Numbered from the stretch's first letter, positions 35,546-46,676 are shown. The stretch is DNA of 64,000 nucleotides from Congeria kusceri (GCA_027627225.1 CM051029.1:733501-797500); one strand, 5' to 3'. Notes: generated by a model from the sequence alone, not told the origin. Program-made: numbers and translations.

Positions 35546-35984
35546 GTTTTCAAAATTAATGTTTATAACAACAGAAGTTTTAATTTAACAGAGCAGTTTC
35601 GAAAGATATTTTTGAGATTTTGTATAAACTAAATTTGGTCAACAGTTTTCAATGACTATACAAGATTTTAGTAAATATCAAGCAATACCTGTTTGGTTTT
35701 TTCTATTATATATGTTCAGAGGTCTTGCATTTGGTGAAATAAGAAGTAAGAAGTATAAATTCAGAAGAAATATTTAATAATACACCCGCCTATCCAACCC
35801 TATATCATGAAGTTTGCACTAAATTTGTTGCTGCTAAGACGTGTTTTGAATTCCATAAACACTTATTATGGGCATTTACAAAAGACTGTTTTTGAAGTAA
35901 TTCTTAATAGTCTTTCTTTTGAATGAAAGTTTATATGTATGTAGTCTCGTTACAGTAATACTTGTATCCAACAATAAAACTAGG

Positions 35985-36109
35985 TACGAGGCATCGTTCG
36001 TTGCATGCAGACAGAGTCGTGCATACCGAATATCGGATGTTCCTCCACCAGACTGGACCAGTAGTTGGACCACAGACATGGCAATGTGGCTAAACAGTAC
36101 AATGTCCAC
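35985..36109 (-). other. Possible exon, unknown protein
   Basis: On the minus strand a frame preceded by 'gaaagcag' (a usable splice acceptor) reads VDIVLFSHIAMSVVQLLV, then QSGGGTSDIRYARLC. It could end at a GTACCT donor near 35985. The composition is protein-like, but there is no second exon nearby and no family is recognised. Confidence 0.25.
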
Positions 36110-36199
36110 TGCTTTCGTTTTATATGTAAAATATGCTTCACCAAATACATGTCCAATTGCTATTTTGTTGTTGTGGTGTATTTTTACTTTAAGATAAGT

Positions 36200-37600
36200 G
36201 AATAATTAATTTACTCAGGTTTTAAGCGAGTAACATTCATTAATAGTTATTGAAAATATTGGTGCACTGTGTACTTATATTTCAATAAAATTTAATAAAA
36301 TAACGTCATATGAAACTGATTGATTTGTCCAAATAACTTATCTAAATTGGCACATAAGACACGTTATGATATGTTTTGCAGAATGTTTCGCAAATATGTT
36401 GATTTGGCGTAAAAAATGTTGTTTGTTTCCACTAACCCGACCATATTTGTTTTGCACCCGACCATACACTTTTTTGCCGTTTGGAAATTTGTCTTTTAAA
36501 TATTCGCGTTTTTTTCCAATAATATGGAACTTTATGAAAGCAGTAACTGGACTGGGATTCGACCTCTAGACAGGTAATTTTAATCTTCTATTACAACCGC
36601 GGAAATAGTCCAGGCAGCAAGTACTGGTGTTGTTTAACCGTTTGTATACAATAGTTGTCACCCTTTGTAACAACTTTGCCATGGTTTGCGTTGTTTGCGT
36701 TAGTAAATAAATCGCATTTTGCAAAGTTTGTCGGAACTTCCCTCCTAAATACTGACAGTAATAGATCATTTGGGCGCACATTTAACAATGACCAGCGTCG
36801 ATGTCTTAATAAAGTTTGAATTTGTGCAGGTGCTTATGAATAATAAATGACAAAAAAGCGTTTATTGATGCAAATCCCGTGAACTTATCTCCAAGAGGTG
36901 TTGTGACCAGGAACCTATTTGAAAACGTGTGTGTAGTACATTTTTATCGAGTGCACGGGGATATTTCCCCATATGACCATCGCCCCCAAAAGACTTGTTA
37001 GTTGGGTTACGGGGATAGTGCAAGATACAGAAGATTCCTCGGTCCTTTCGAGGCCGGTGTGAAGCATCTAGTACACTGCACCTCGGTTGAACGTCTAATG
37101 CGAAAATCGAGTTAGTTGGTTAGGGTGTGTGGCCATTGTGGCGCAAGTGTTGAAATCACACTACAGAAGAACTACTAATTTGTACAGTGTCACTGTGTGT
37201 TTAAATTGGAAGAAAAACCAAGAAAAATGCACCCGCATGGGAAAAGGAAATAGGAACTCATGTCAGAAGTGAAGATTGTGTACTCGGAAACGTTGGCTTT
37301 GGTTTCCAAATTGTTTAACATACATTGCCTATTAAATATCAAGTGTGTCTTTTTTTATTATTAGTTTTAATAAGTTAGTTATAATCATTTACTACAAAAG
37401 TTGTTAAAGCGGATGTAGATATGTGCTTGTTGGGTCACGAAGGAAAACAAAGTTAACGAAAAAAACGTTATGCTTACCTACGTACCATACTTTTTTCCAA
37501 GAAGTAAGCGGAATCAAACCGGTAAATCAAATTAAACTGTATGCGCTCTCCTTAATTACCATATAATTACTTTCAAAAGAAACACCCTCACCGTTATAAT
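36200..37600. other. Mixed stretch, no gene supported
   Basis: Moderately GC-rich patches at 36900-37150 have no open frame that I can defend. 'cccgaccata' occurs twice near 36436-36470. This is the segment missing from copy B of the direct duplication. Confidence 0.4.
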
Positions 37601-37604
37601 TGAT

Positions 37605-37930
37605 TATATGGGCAATTAGAGGGGGGATGGCATTTGTCACCTTAGATACAGTGGTTATGAATGATTTTAGTGGAAAATTATGATAATTACGATCGTTCAG
37701 TGTTATCATGTGTAGAACATCTGGTTAACTAGCCAGAACCATCAAACACGACGTGTTATACATAATAATGTGTTTTATTCTTCCCAAGCTGTCAAATATT
37801 AAACGAAAATATTCGCATAACTTCATTTATGAATCCTACATTCAATTCTTTATTATGGCATTTGCGTCAATATTATAAATATAACTTGAACACTGAGACA
37901 TTGCTTTGCGATTTATAATAGTCAAATGGA
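37605..37930. repeat. Continuation of direct duplication, copy A
   Basis: Words at 37613-37665 match 47295-47345, and 'aatattataaatataacttg' at about 37870 matches 'aatattataaatatgacttg' near 47390. Confidence 0.6.
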
Positions 37931-37959
37931 GGCGTTAAAATACAATCGCCATTGTGTAT

Positions 37960-38400
37960 TTATGTGAGTGTTTGTCCCTCAATCATGCCGTTTTGAATTG
38001 CATCTGTTATTGTCGCCGCGCATAAGCAAGACGTCTATATGTGATGACTCTGACCGGAAGCTTATGATAGCAGCGCTGATTATTTCCTTGATTTTTGGAA
38101 ACGTTAATTTTACAATAGTCACCACGGCGTATAACCTCGTGATAGTAAGACCTGTAAAAAATATGCTTTCATTAGTAATTTATTAAGTATTCTACATAGT
38201 ATGAATTGGATTTTTCCTGGAAAAGAAGTTTTTTCTGAAAGCTATTTACTGAGATTTCTTTTTTTGTCTTGTTTGTGTTTGAATGATAGTTGTGTAACCA
38301 GACGAAACTTGTCTATAACAACGCACTCAACTGTTATTACATTTATTACTCGTCTGGCTATTCTTGCGTATTCCGGAAATATGTGTAAATCATTCTAAAA
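37960..38400. other. No gene supported
   Basis: Two plus-strand frames of 65-72 codons (37968-38186, 38201-38398) lack recognised motifs. They are probably chance. Confidence 0.3.
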
Positions 38401-38449
38401 ATAGCATAGATGCAGACGCTAATAAGATGCGTAGCCTCTATCATGCGTA

Positions 38450-38466
38450 GGGGGGGGGGGGGGGGG
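38450..38466. repeat. Poly(G) run
   Basis: About 17 consecutive G in the plus strand, just upstream of the retrotransposon relic. The exact length may be uncertain in assembly. Confidence 0.85.
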
Positions 38467-38555
38467 CTGTGGTATTCATGTTGTGCGGACAACTATTTTG
38501 ATGCAGATTTGTTTATTTTTAACCTTCATATTTTTCAACGATTTCAACGTGCGAT

Positions 38556-38875
38556 GCACACACCAGATCCGATCACAAAACTCTTCCCAGCTTTGTGTAA
38601 TTTCGGCAAATCTATCAGGGATGTTATACCCTTCCCACCCGGCAAGTACAATGTTCATGAGACGTGGTGTTTCACAGCAATGGCAAGAGAAGAGGCTCTT
38701 CAGAACAGACACATGCAATACGTGGAGAAACTGTCTCTGCATACAAAACGTTGTTATTGAGGTACACCAGTATGACCAATATGATACTAGAGATGATAGT
38801 TCCAGACGTGTAACCCTGCGTTACCAGATAATTCTACATAAATACATCCCAGTGTATGTAGATTGTCCAGACTGA
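38556..38875 (+). pseudogene. Ty3/gypsy-like pol 3' end, decayed (copy 1)
   Basis: Plus-strand reading gives words typical of the end of a Ty3/gypsy-type integrase. One frame reads TPDPITKLFPALCNFGKSIR, PPGKYN and REEALQNRHMQ to HTKR. A second frame reads NVVIEV, QYDQY and SRRVTLR to a stop at 38875. Between the two frames the part normally holding 'KVGD...QN..G.HP.KWD' is missing, a deletion near 38742-38750. The copy is a dead fragment; no reverse transcriptase or RNase H is present. Further degraded C-terminal words (QPEPIQTPVATRG) appear near 38990-39030. A purine-rich tract at 39273-39293 could be the polypurine tract that precedes a 3' LTR, but no LTR pair is seen. Confidence 0.7.
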
Positions 38876-39400
38876 TTGTTGATGCCGACTTCACAGGTCT
38901 ATGCCTACCCAACTCGAGGCTCCTACTCCATCTTGCAGGCCTAGAACACTGACACTGCGCGTAACCGTCTGTTACGAAAACACTTAGGCAGCCCGAGCCA
39001 ATACAGACACCTGTCGCTACACGGGGCACATCCGGGCTGATCACAAACCTGAGCATCTGATATCAGTTGACCTATGACTCCCCAAATTAATCGGACTACC
39101 AGTCACCAGATGCCTGTTTCACATTTCATCATGCACATGTTCATTTGTAAAAATTGTTCATATGTTCAGCTGTTTCCTACTGCTATACGATACATGTACA
39201 ATGTGTTGTTAACTTAACCTAGTTCTGTCATTTAGAGCAGACTTCGATTTTTACATACTTACTACCCAAAGTAAGGGAGGGGGGAGATAGAGGATTTTAA
39301 ATTTTAAATAAAACTTTAGTTCAATCTTTGTATTTTTTTTTCAAATCTTGATCGTTGTTGGTAGATGCCAATAAAGTATACAGCAAATAGACCACATTCT
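38742..39400 (+). repeat. Inverted arm 1 of a duplicated gypsy-like 3' end
   Basis: This segment is mirrored at 43727-44526 with high identity, from 'gcatacaaaacgttgttatt' through 'gtctatgcctacccaactcg' to 'tatacagcaaatagacc'. Both copies share the same internal deletion. Arm 2 has about 200 bp (44010-44205) where this arm has a different ~85 bp. Confidence 0.8.
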
Positions 39401-40240
39401 TATTAAAATAAGTTGTCAGAACACTTTTACTGTGTTCAAAATAATTACTAAACTGTTCAAAATAAATTTAGAGTGATACTCGTAAAAGTCGTGTAATTTG
39501 TTGTATTTTGTTTTATAAATATGGTAATCTTTGAGGCACTTAAGCTACCCCTAAACATAGGTATTTATTGTAGAAACATTCCATACAGTGTTTCTATATC
39601 ATAAAGAACATATTTGGGGGGTAAGACTTTGAAAAAAAAATGATTTTGAATTTTTTGATGTTTTAAGCTCCACCCTACTGGCCAGATATTAATAAGCCAG
39701 TAGGCTTTTGAAATCAAGTGTCCGTTGTTGATGGTCAGATGTTGATAAGCTAGTTGGTTTTAGTCAGTTAATCAATTTACCATTTAAATACAATGTAACT
39801 ATTTAATGAAGCTAATGTTGACAAATGAAGAAAATAAAATTACTTCAATTGTTTAAGTTACTGCGTATCTCCGTGAATATATATTTAAGATTGTGAAATT
39901 AATAAATAATAGGTTAAATTTTAATTTACCAGTTATAATTTGGCCCTTTGTTTTGTTCGAAAAACATGTCAAACACAAACAAGAAACATTTAAATAATCA
40001 TTTCTCAATTATTGTTACTATGATCGAGATAGACTTAGTACAGTCGCTTTACGATAATCCATGTGATACTAAAGTGCAACACTTATTTTATGTTTACTTT
40101 TCGTTTTTTTTTTCTCATACATATTGCTTTGTTGTGTGTGTTTAATTTTGTATGCTTTTTGTTTGGTGACTTATGTGTTATCTTGTTGTATTTAACAATT
40201 TAATCGTTCCTATTTTATGTATATTCACAAGTCACAATAA
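39400..40240. other. AT-rich spacer, nothing recognised
   Basis: No repeat or frame is supported here. The 65-codon frame at 39948-40145 looks like chance. Confidence 0.45.
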
Positions 40241-40800
40241 CCCAGCAAGCAAGCCCAGACAGGACCCGTATGGGCCCCTTGAGGGTTTACATATGTGTTC
40301 CGTTTGTGCTACCGATATGGGACCCACCCCAGAAAGTGCAACCGGGATTAAGGTTGGTCCAATATGGGTTAAAATATGGGTCCACCTTGGGACCAATATG
40401 GTCTCAACATAGGACCATAATGGGCAAACACAGATGGGACCTTGATTGGGTACCCACATGGGCCCCACCCCACAAAGTGCAACCGGGATTTACGTGGGTC
40501 CCATATGTCTTACAATATGGGTCTAAAATGGGACCCATGTGGTCTCCACATGGGACCATAATGGGCAAACACAGATGGGACCTTGATGGGATACACACAT
40601 GGGCCCCACCCCAGTAAGAGCAACCGGGATTTACGTGGGTCCCATATGGTTTACAATATGGGTCTACCATTGGACCCGTGTGTGGTCTCAACATGGGACC
40701 ATTATGGGCAAACACAAATGGGACCTTGATGGGAGCCCCACATGGGCCCCATCGCAGAAAGTACAACCGGGAATTGCATGGGTCCCATATTGGTTGCAAC
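40241..40800. repeat. 'cccatatggg' minisatellite array, left
   Basis: A ~145-bp unit recurs about three and a half times. Each has 'gaaagtgcaaccgggatt', 'gtgggtcccatatgg', 'acaatatgggtct', 'accataatgggcaaacacag' and 'atgggaccttgatggg'; the 'caaccggga' word lies near 40339, 40483, 40621 and 40765. The array starts 'ccagcaagcaagccc', which is the reverse complement of the end of the right-hand array at 45405. Frames across it are repeat by-products. Confidence 0.88.
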
Positions 40801-40879
40801 AGAGATTGGTCCTAAGGGAAAATCTGAATAAAAGCTTTACTGAAAAAGTCCAAACATGATTCTCTGCATAATTTGTCAC

Positions 40880-41104
40880 TTATTCAGAGGTAATTGTTGC
40901 GAAGCTGTTTGTAACATTCTATGGTTGTCCAACTTCAAGAACAGGACAATATAAATATAGGCTGTTAATGGCCACAAGTAGCTTTCCAGTCTGTTGTCCT
41001 GCTAACAATGTATTCTTATTAACGATCACATGTCTGTCAGATGCAGCTTTACAAAAACCAACACTTAACAAATGACATATTATTTGGAGTATAATTTTGT
41101 CCAC
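40880..41104 (-). pseudogene. Possible decayed coding fragment, unknown
   Basis: On the minus strand a frame runs from GTG at 41104 through KAASDRHVIVNKNTLLAG and INSLYLYCPVLEVGQ to TAG at 40919. It then continues in frame with NVTNSFATITSE to a second stop. The composition is protein-like and the frame survives the stop, suggesting decay. I do not recognise a family. Confidence 0.25.
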
Positions 41105-41109
41105 ATCAT

Positions 41110-41655
41110 CAAAGCTTTAAGTTGGGTTAAGTTATTAATGTATTGATAATAAAACACTTAACATCATGTTGTAAAACATGCTATTTTTCCTATTCGGTAA
41201 ACTTGACAAAACGTAATATTTTAATAATAGTACACAAGAACACAAAATGCATCATGTAAGACAGATATTCAAATAAGCATATCGATATCTACAATTATGT
41301 TTAATGTACCTTGCATAATGTACTTGTTATTATTATATATATGTCCTCATTTGTTATTAAAACCGGTGCGTATTAAAATAAAGATAGAGTTTAATACAAA
41401 ACTTAAGTAATGGCAAATTACGAAAAACAAATAATTATGTGTTATTGTATCTAATATAATGTTAAAATCAACATGAAAGTGTGCATAGTAAGTTATCTAT
41501 AAAGCATTGCCTTGTAAATATTAACTGCAAGTGAACATTACTTTTAAGTTTGGTTATAAACATACCTCAATCCGGTTTTGAAACATTACAAAAAGGATTT
41601 GCGACAACAACTAAACTGGCTAACAACATTGTCTAGATCCAGCTGGTATTCCCTG
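41110..41655. other. AT-rich spacer, nothing recognised
   Basis: No frame, repeat or inverted structure is supported. Confidence 0.45.
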
Positions 41656-41659
41656 AAGT

Positions 41660-41900
41660 TTTAAAGGAACTTGTTCACAGATTTTCGCATTTTTTGAAGT
41701 ATGCCATTTAAAGTATTAACTTGACAGATTTAAACATCGCAACTAAAAAAATTAAGTGTAATAACAAGAAAAGTGTTTAGAAAAAAAAAAGAAAATACAA
41801 AATTGGTCTCACCGTGGTTCGCACCCGGGACGCCGTCGCCAGGGGTAGCATGAAAGCTCACCTTTTCATCTAACAGTCGAGCTAGAAATCAAACAAGGTT
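41660..41900 (-). mobile_element. tRNA-derived SINE-like element
   Basis: Read on the minus strand, a tRNA-like head begins near 41895 with 'tagctcgactgttag', similar to a polymerase III A box. About 50 bases on comes 'gggtgcgaacc', similar to a B box. An AT-rich body with a T-rich run follows, and the element ends with 'gtgaacaagttccttt' near 41660. The body is not a tRNA gene because the acceptor pairing is absent. No target duplication was found. Confidence 0.6.
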
Positions 41901-41904
41901 ATAT

Positions 41905-43580
41905 CCATTGATACAGAAAGTAAGCAAATTTCATAAAATATTGAACATTTTGACCTCGTTCAGAGAACTGGTTTTATCCTAAATTGGCGAAAGTAATTTA
42001 CAGGCAAATAGAAATTATTTAGATATCTCACAAATGTTTCCCCATAACAATCAGAATGATCACTATTATTTTGCAAATCTGCTGGTGTGGAAGCTTCTCA
42101 ATACATGTTGTATTGTTACAAGGTCCTTTGTTTCCTTTCGTTTTTGCTATCACATTCTTCTGTAAACTAATTCAAGTAATTACTGAAAGCGTTATCATTA
42201 GAAATAAGGTCAAAATAGTAGCACAGCTAGAGTATTTTTTTAAATCCCGATTTCACACAGTCTGGCACAACGCTTCATGCTATATGTGATCATTACGAAT
42301 AGACTGAAAGTCCTTTCACCTCTGGAAAGCCCGCACTGTTGTTCTTGCACTGTTGTTCTTGCACTGTTGTATTTTTCATGAACTTCACCATTACCACATT
42401 TAACTTATGCCCTTAATTTATCTCGGTAGGTGACAACAATATAGTCATTAATTTAATACTTCAAACTCCATTTCTTTCCTTCTATCTATATTAATTTTAG
42501 CTTTCCTCGACTTGTAGCGAACACATTTCGTTGACTGCTTCTGAACGAAAAAACTAAATTTATTTCAGACAAAACTTCCTGCAGCTGCTTTACATGTACA
42601 TTAAGTGAACTTAATAAACACATTTTTTTGTAAAACTATAAATGCTTAATTGTTATTTATACTAAACATCAGGTCTACAATTTTAAGTTAAAAAAACAAC
42701 AACAGCCATATCAGTTTGCAAAATAATCCTATATAGACATATATATTTAAACGGCTGTTTGTATTGGGAATTGAAAATGTTAAGCATTTCGCAATAATAC
42801 AAAGACACATACCAGTACCAAATTTGATTAGTTAGTTGAATGGTGATTCGCACGCGTTTTACACCAACCTCATTTTGCAGAACACCAACCAATTTCTGTT
42901 TAAACCATACATAAGAAAAGTTGACAGAGAAAATGCTACAATAATGTTAATATTTATTTTGATTACAAAAGCCAAAATATTTGATATTTTACGTGAGACC
43001 AGGTCTGGCAATATAACGTCTATGATATGCATGCGAATCAAGATACATCGCAAATTTAGGTATATAAGGCAAGGATATGTATTAACATATAGGTTATCAT
43101 TGGAACTTGTTTCTACATTACAGTTTTACCAATTATTATAAATTATAGAGCAATTTAACTCACCGAAAAGAAAGCCCATTGTTGGATGTGGATGGTTGCT
43201 GAAAAGCAGTTTGCATTCCGACCAAGGGCAAGGATTGTATGAGGGACTTAATTAGATATGTTCTTCATTTGCTTAGTTGCTCTCTCTTCAACCCTGGTAC
43301 CGCCAAAGCAGCAAACAATGAGATATTGTGCATATTATAATATTATAATTATAGCAATGCAATATTTAGAATGCACAATAGCAAAAATTAATGTTCTATC
43401 TCGCGAAAGTGTGTGACAAATTTAAATCAGGTTTAGAAAACCCAACTCTTTCACAATACTAGTAACAGCGCAAATTTAAGTTGCTTTATAAATATAATAT
43501 ATATTATTAACACTTTGTATAACTTACCTGCCTGTTTTAATATAAAAAACGCCTAACATGTTTCTTGATTTAATTTTCAG
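41905..43580. other. AT-rich stretch with small tandem and a possible 5' exon
   Basis: A 16-bp unit 'cactgttgttcttg' repeats about three times at 42337-42372. On the minus strand 'aacaATGGGCTTTCTTTTCG' ends at a consensus donor GTGAGT (about 43182-43162). It might be a short first exon, but nothing confirms it. The ATG frame 42056-42289 (77 codons) is unrecognised. Confidence 0.3.
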
Positions 43581-43581
43581 A

Positions 43582-43662
43582 GTCCGTTCGCCCAAAAATA
43601 TCTTGACCCTTTGTTCCGTTCGCCCTATATTCCGCTCGCCCTGGGTCCGTTCGCCCTACTTT
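43582..43662. repeat. Four-copy 'tccgttcgccct' repeat
   Basis: The words 'gtccgttcgccc', 'ttccgttcgccct', 'ttccgctcgccct' and 'gtccgttcgccct' lie within 80 bp at 18-40 bp spacing, next to arm 2 of the gypsy-like inverted pair. Confidence 0.75.
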
Positions 43663-43726
43663 CATTTTTATTAAAGAGTATATGTTTAAATGTATTAATG
43701 CATGATGACATTTAATTATTTCCAAA

Positions 43727-44526
43727 GATCAAAAGGGTCTATTTGCTGTATACTTTAATGGCATCTACCAACAATGATCAAGGTTTGACAAAAAAAGACA
43801 AAGATTAAACTAAAGTTTTTATTTAAAATTTAAAATCCTCTATCTCTACCCCTCACTATGGGTAGTAAGTATGTAAAAAAAAGACTTTTCTAATGAAAGA
43901 ACTAGGTTAATTTAATATAACATTGTACATGTACCGTATAACAGCATGAAACAGCTGAACATATGAAAACCTATTACAAATAAACATGTGCATGATGGAA
44001 TGTGAAAGAAATTTACTTACAATGTAGTCCTCAAGTTACTAAAATATCAAACACTACAGTAACATAATATTAAATATAATTGACAACTCTATCTATTGCA
44101 AACATAATGAAATTAACGTTGCATAATATCAAGCACAGTCGTAAACATTACAAGTAAATATGTGCAAGTAAAGTGAAAACACAGTAGTCTCAATCTGGTT
44201 GATCGTCTAGGTTGAAAGGTACATCAGAAACGGATATGCCACGTGTAGCGACAGGTGTCTGTATTGGCTCGGGCTGCCTAGGTGTTCTCGTAACAGACGG
44301 TAACGCGCAGTGTCAGTGTTCTAGGCCTACAAGTTGGAGTAGGAGCCTCGAGTTGGGTAGGCATAGACCTGTGAAGTCGGCATCAACAATCAGTCTGGAC
44401 AATCTACATACATTGGGATGTATTTACGTAGAATTATCTGGTTACGCAGGGTTACACGTCTGGAACCATCAGCTCTAATTACATATTGGTCATACTGGCG
44501 TACCTCAATAACAACGTTTTGTATGC
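43727..44526 (-). pseudogene. Ty3/gypsy-like pol 3' end, decayed (copy 2, inverted)
   Basis: This is the mirror of 38742-39400. On the minus strand it reads NVVIEV, QYDQYVIRADGSRRVTLR and ILRKYIPM to a stop at 44390, closer to an intact integrase end than copy 1. Upstream of NVVIEV it joins a minisatellite array at about 44530 instead of integrase sequence. The same words are missing here as in copy 1. The purine tract is at 43837-43856 (as its complement). Confidence 0.7.
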
Positions 44527-44534
44527 AGTGCAGT

Positions 44535-45405
44535 TTCCTCATATGCCCATGAGGTATATTAGCCCAGGTAAAACCCATATCGGGGGTGGTATAGTGGCAA
44601 GATAATGCATATGGGACCCACACGGGGCCCATATTGTAGTTTTGCCCAGCTATAGCCCACATGGGGTGGCCTTCTTGGACCTATATGGGCTAACTTGCAG
44701 TGGGCCCACATGAGCTTCCTGTCTTGGACGCATATGGGTCTGATATGGGCAAAAATATCATTTGGGACCCACATGAGACCCATATTGTATTTTTTGCCCA
44801 GCTATAACCCATATTGGGCCCATAAGGACATGCTTTCTGGGCCCCATATAGGCTTTCTAGTAGGGACCCAAATTGGTCTACTTTACTTGAACCCATCTGG
44901 GTTTTATAGTGGCAAGATAATGCAGTTTTGGCCCACGCTGGACCCATCAGGTATATTAGCGCAGATAAAACCCATATCGTGGGTTGTATAGTGGCAAGAT
45001 AATGCACATAGGACCCACATGGGGCCCTGATTGTATTTTTGCCCAGCTATAGCCAACATTGGGCTTGCTTTCTGGGACCCATATAAGCTTTCTAGTAAGG
45101 ACCCAAATGGTTTTACTTTACTTGGACCCATCTGGGTTTTATAGTTGCAAGATAATGCATATGGGTCCCACACTGGGCCCATGAGATATATTAACCCAGG
45201 TAAAACCCATATCGTGCCGACATGGGATGGCTTACTGGGACCCATATGGGCATACTTGCAGTGAACCCACATGGGCTTCCTTGCTGGGACATATATGGGT
45301 CTGATATGGACAAACAAATACCATTGGACCCACATGGAGCCCATATTGTATTTTTTTGCCCAGCTATAGCCCATATTGGGCCCATATGGGTTTGCTTGCT
45401 GGAAA
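44535..45405. repeat. 'cccatatggg' minisatellite array, right (opposite orientation)
   Basis: Variable units contain 'tatagtggcaagataatgca', 'gggacccacatggggcccat', 'attgtatttttgcccagcta', 'tagcccatattgggc' and 'ggtaaaacccatatcg'. The 'ggcaagataatgca' word lies near 44595, 44904, 44989 and 45146. It ends 'gggtttgcttgctgg', mirroring the start of the left array. The frames of 75-173 codons here are repeat by-products. Confidence 0.88.
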
Positions 45406-45409
45406 TAAA

Positions 45410-45895
45410 CAACGTACCTACCCATAAACTCATATGCCTATTTGGTATTGATATTAATTAATTGGTTGAACTTGATTTTTGATGACAAATACTTTTAAGA
45501 ACTATGATGATGACTACGATGATGATGATGCGTAGCATAGCGCAACACACTGAAATAGTTTATGTATTATTTTCCAAATGTTTTTTTTTATACAGATTTC
45601 TTTCTTTTTCTTAATGTTTGTATTCTAAAAATTTCCTGAACAGTTTATTATATAATATTCACATGACAACTTCAACTGACTGAGAAGGTGACACCCCCAA
45701 ACGGGGTTCGAGTATCTAGTTCTTACTCGATTACATTCTGGTTGAGACTGTCTAACTCATAATGCATATGTTGTTAAGTGAACATTAGGTTACTGTGTAA
45801 CTAATAATATGATGTATATAACATTAGAAACAAAATTAGCAAGAGACAAATGTTTATACATGTTCTTTGTCTTATGTACAGCAGCTGGCATTTTA
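45410..45895. other. AT-rich spacer, nothing recognised
   Basis: A small 'atgatgatga' run lies at 45503-45530. Otherwise nothing is supported. Confidence 0.45.
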
Positions 45896-46040
45896 TATCT
45901 AAATTACTATCAAACTGATGTCATTGCTAGATGTGTGCAGCTTTTAACTTTCTCCTAGATAATTTATTTATTGAACTCAATGGTAAACTGTATAAAACAA
46001 ATTGTCGGTTTTCCAATTGGTTGTAAGTGTGCACATAATT
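45895..46040 (+). pseudogene. Reverse-transcriptase scrap, same family as 12150-13805
   Basis: In the plus strand FLLDNLFIELNGKLYK (about 45950-45998), after one frameshift QIVGFPIGCKC (about 46000-46032), fit the block before and including the 'GIPMGTNCAP' motif of this reverse-transcriptase family. The sequence is cut at about 46040 by the hairpin element that follows. Only some 40 residues remain. Confidence 0.55.
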
Positions 46041-46044
46041 ATTA

Positions 46045-46180
46045 AGCAACCACGGGTAAAATCGATTTCATAGCAATATACATCATCTACATGTATTACG
46101 AGTTATTATACATGTAGATGATGTATTTTGATATTGCTGTGAGCGCGATTTTATTCATAATTCTTGGTTGGTCAAACAGT
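46045..46180. mobile_element. Hairpin element, ~135 bp
   Basis: 'tagcaatatacatcatctac' followed by 'atgta' is mirrored by 'tacatgtagatgatgtat' and 'gatattgct' about 10 bases further. The outer parts ('gggtaaaatcg' facing 'cgcgattttattc') are weaker. The stem is strong and the loop short. It directly interrupts the reverse-transcriptase scrap, which suggests insertion. Confidence 0.6.
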
Positions 46181-46676
46181 ACATGCAGTTGTTACTATTA
46201 ATAGCTGTGTCTGTAAATCCATGTGTCAACATTTATGGTGTATTATAATGTATTTCACTTAGACACATTTGAGCCAACTGATAAAAAGTATTAAAACACT
46301 ATGCTTTGTCAGGTATTCAAAGGCTTAGTTTAAGGAATATCTGGCCCCTCCCTATGGGTACTCCTATCTGTATATTGGGCCACCAAAAAATCTCTTATAA
46401 TTATCTGCATTATTTTTTCTCAGCTGACTGAGCAATGGCTATGCGCACTTATAAAGGTAATGCTCAATTTTAATTCACTTAAAAAACTTTGCAATATCAG
46501 GCAATTATTAAACTATTGTTACTATTATACTCTCTTGATTTAGCAAAAAAGCTTTGTAAATTTTAATTGAGTGATTCAAATTTTATTTTTTCATATATTT
46601 CATCGGATTATTATTTTACAGCACTAGACTGCACAATGACATGGATTAGTTGTACTAACAACAAAATGATATAATA
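46181..46676. other. Spacer, nothing recognised
   Basis: No frame or repeat is supported between the hairpin and copy B of the direct duplication. Confidence 0.4.

Noticed and set aside
39273..39400. A 3' LTR after the purine-rich tract
   Set aside because: No matching 5' LTR, no TG...CA boundary and no primer-binding site were found.
41800..41900. tRNA gene on the minus strand
   Set aside because: A-box-like and B-box-like words are present but the acceptor and arm pairing are not; a SINE head fits better.
43727..44478. 88-90 codon frames (SGCLGVLVTDGNAQCQCS type) antisense to the gypsy-like fragment in both copies
   Set aside because: The opposite strand carries recognisable integrase words; these are antisense shadows kept because the two copies are duplicates.
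44904..45425. 173-codon minus-strand frame with WAHM/GPIW-type repeats
   Set aside because: Follows directly from the 'cccatatggg' minisatellite and overlaps other frames on both strands.
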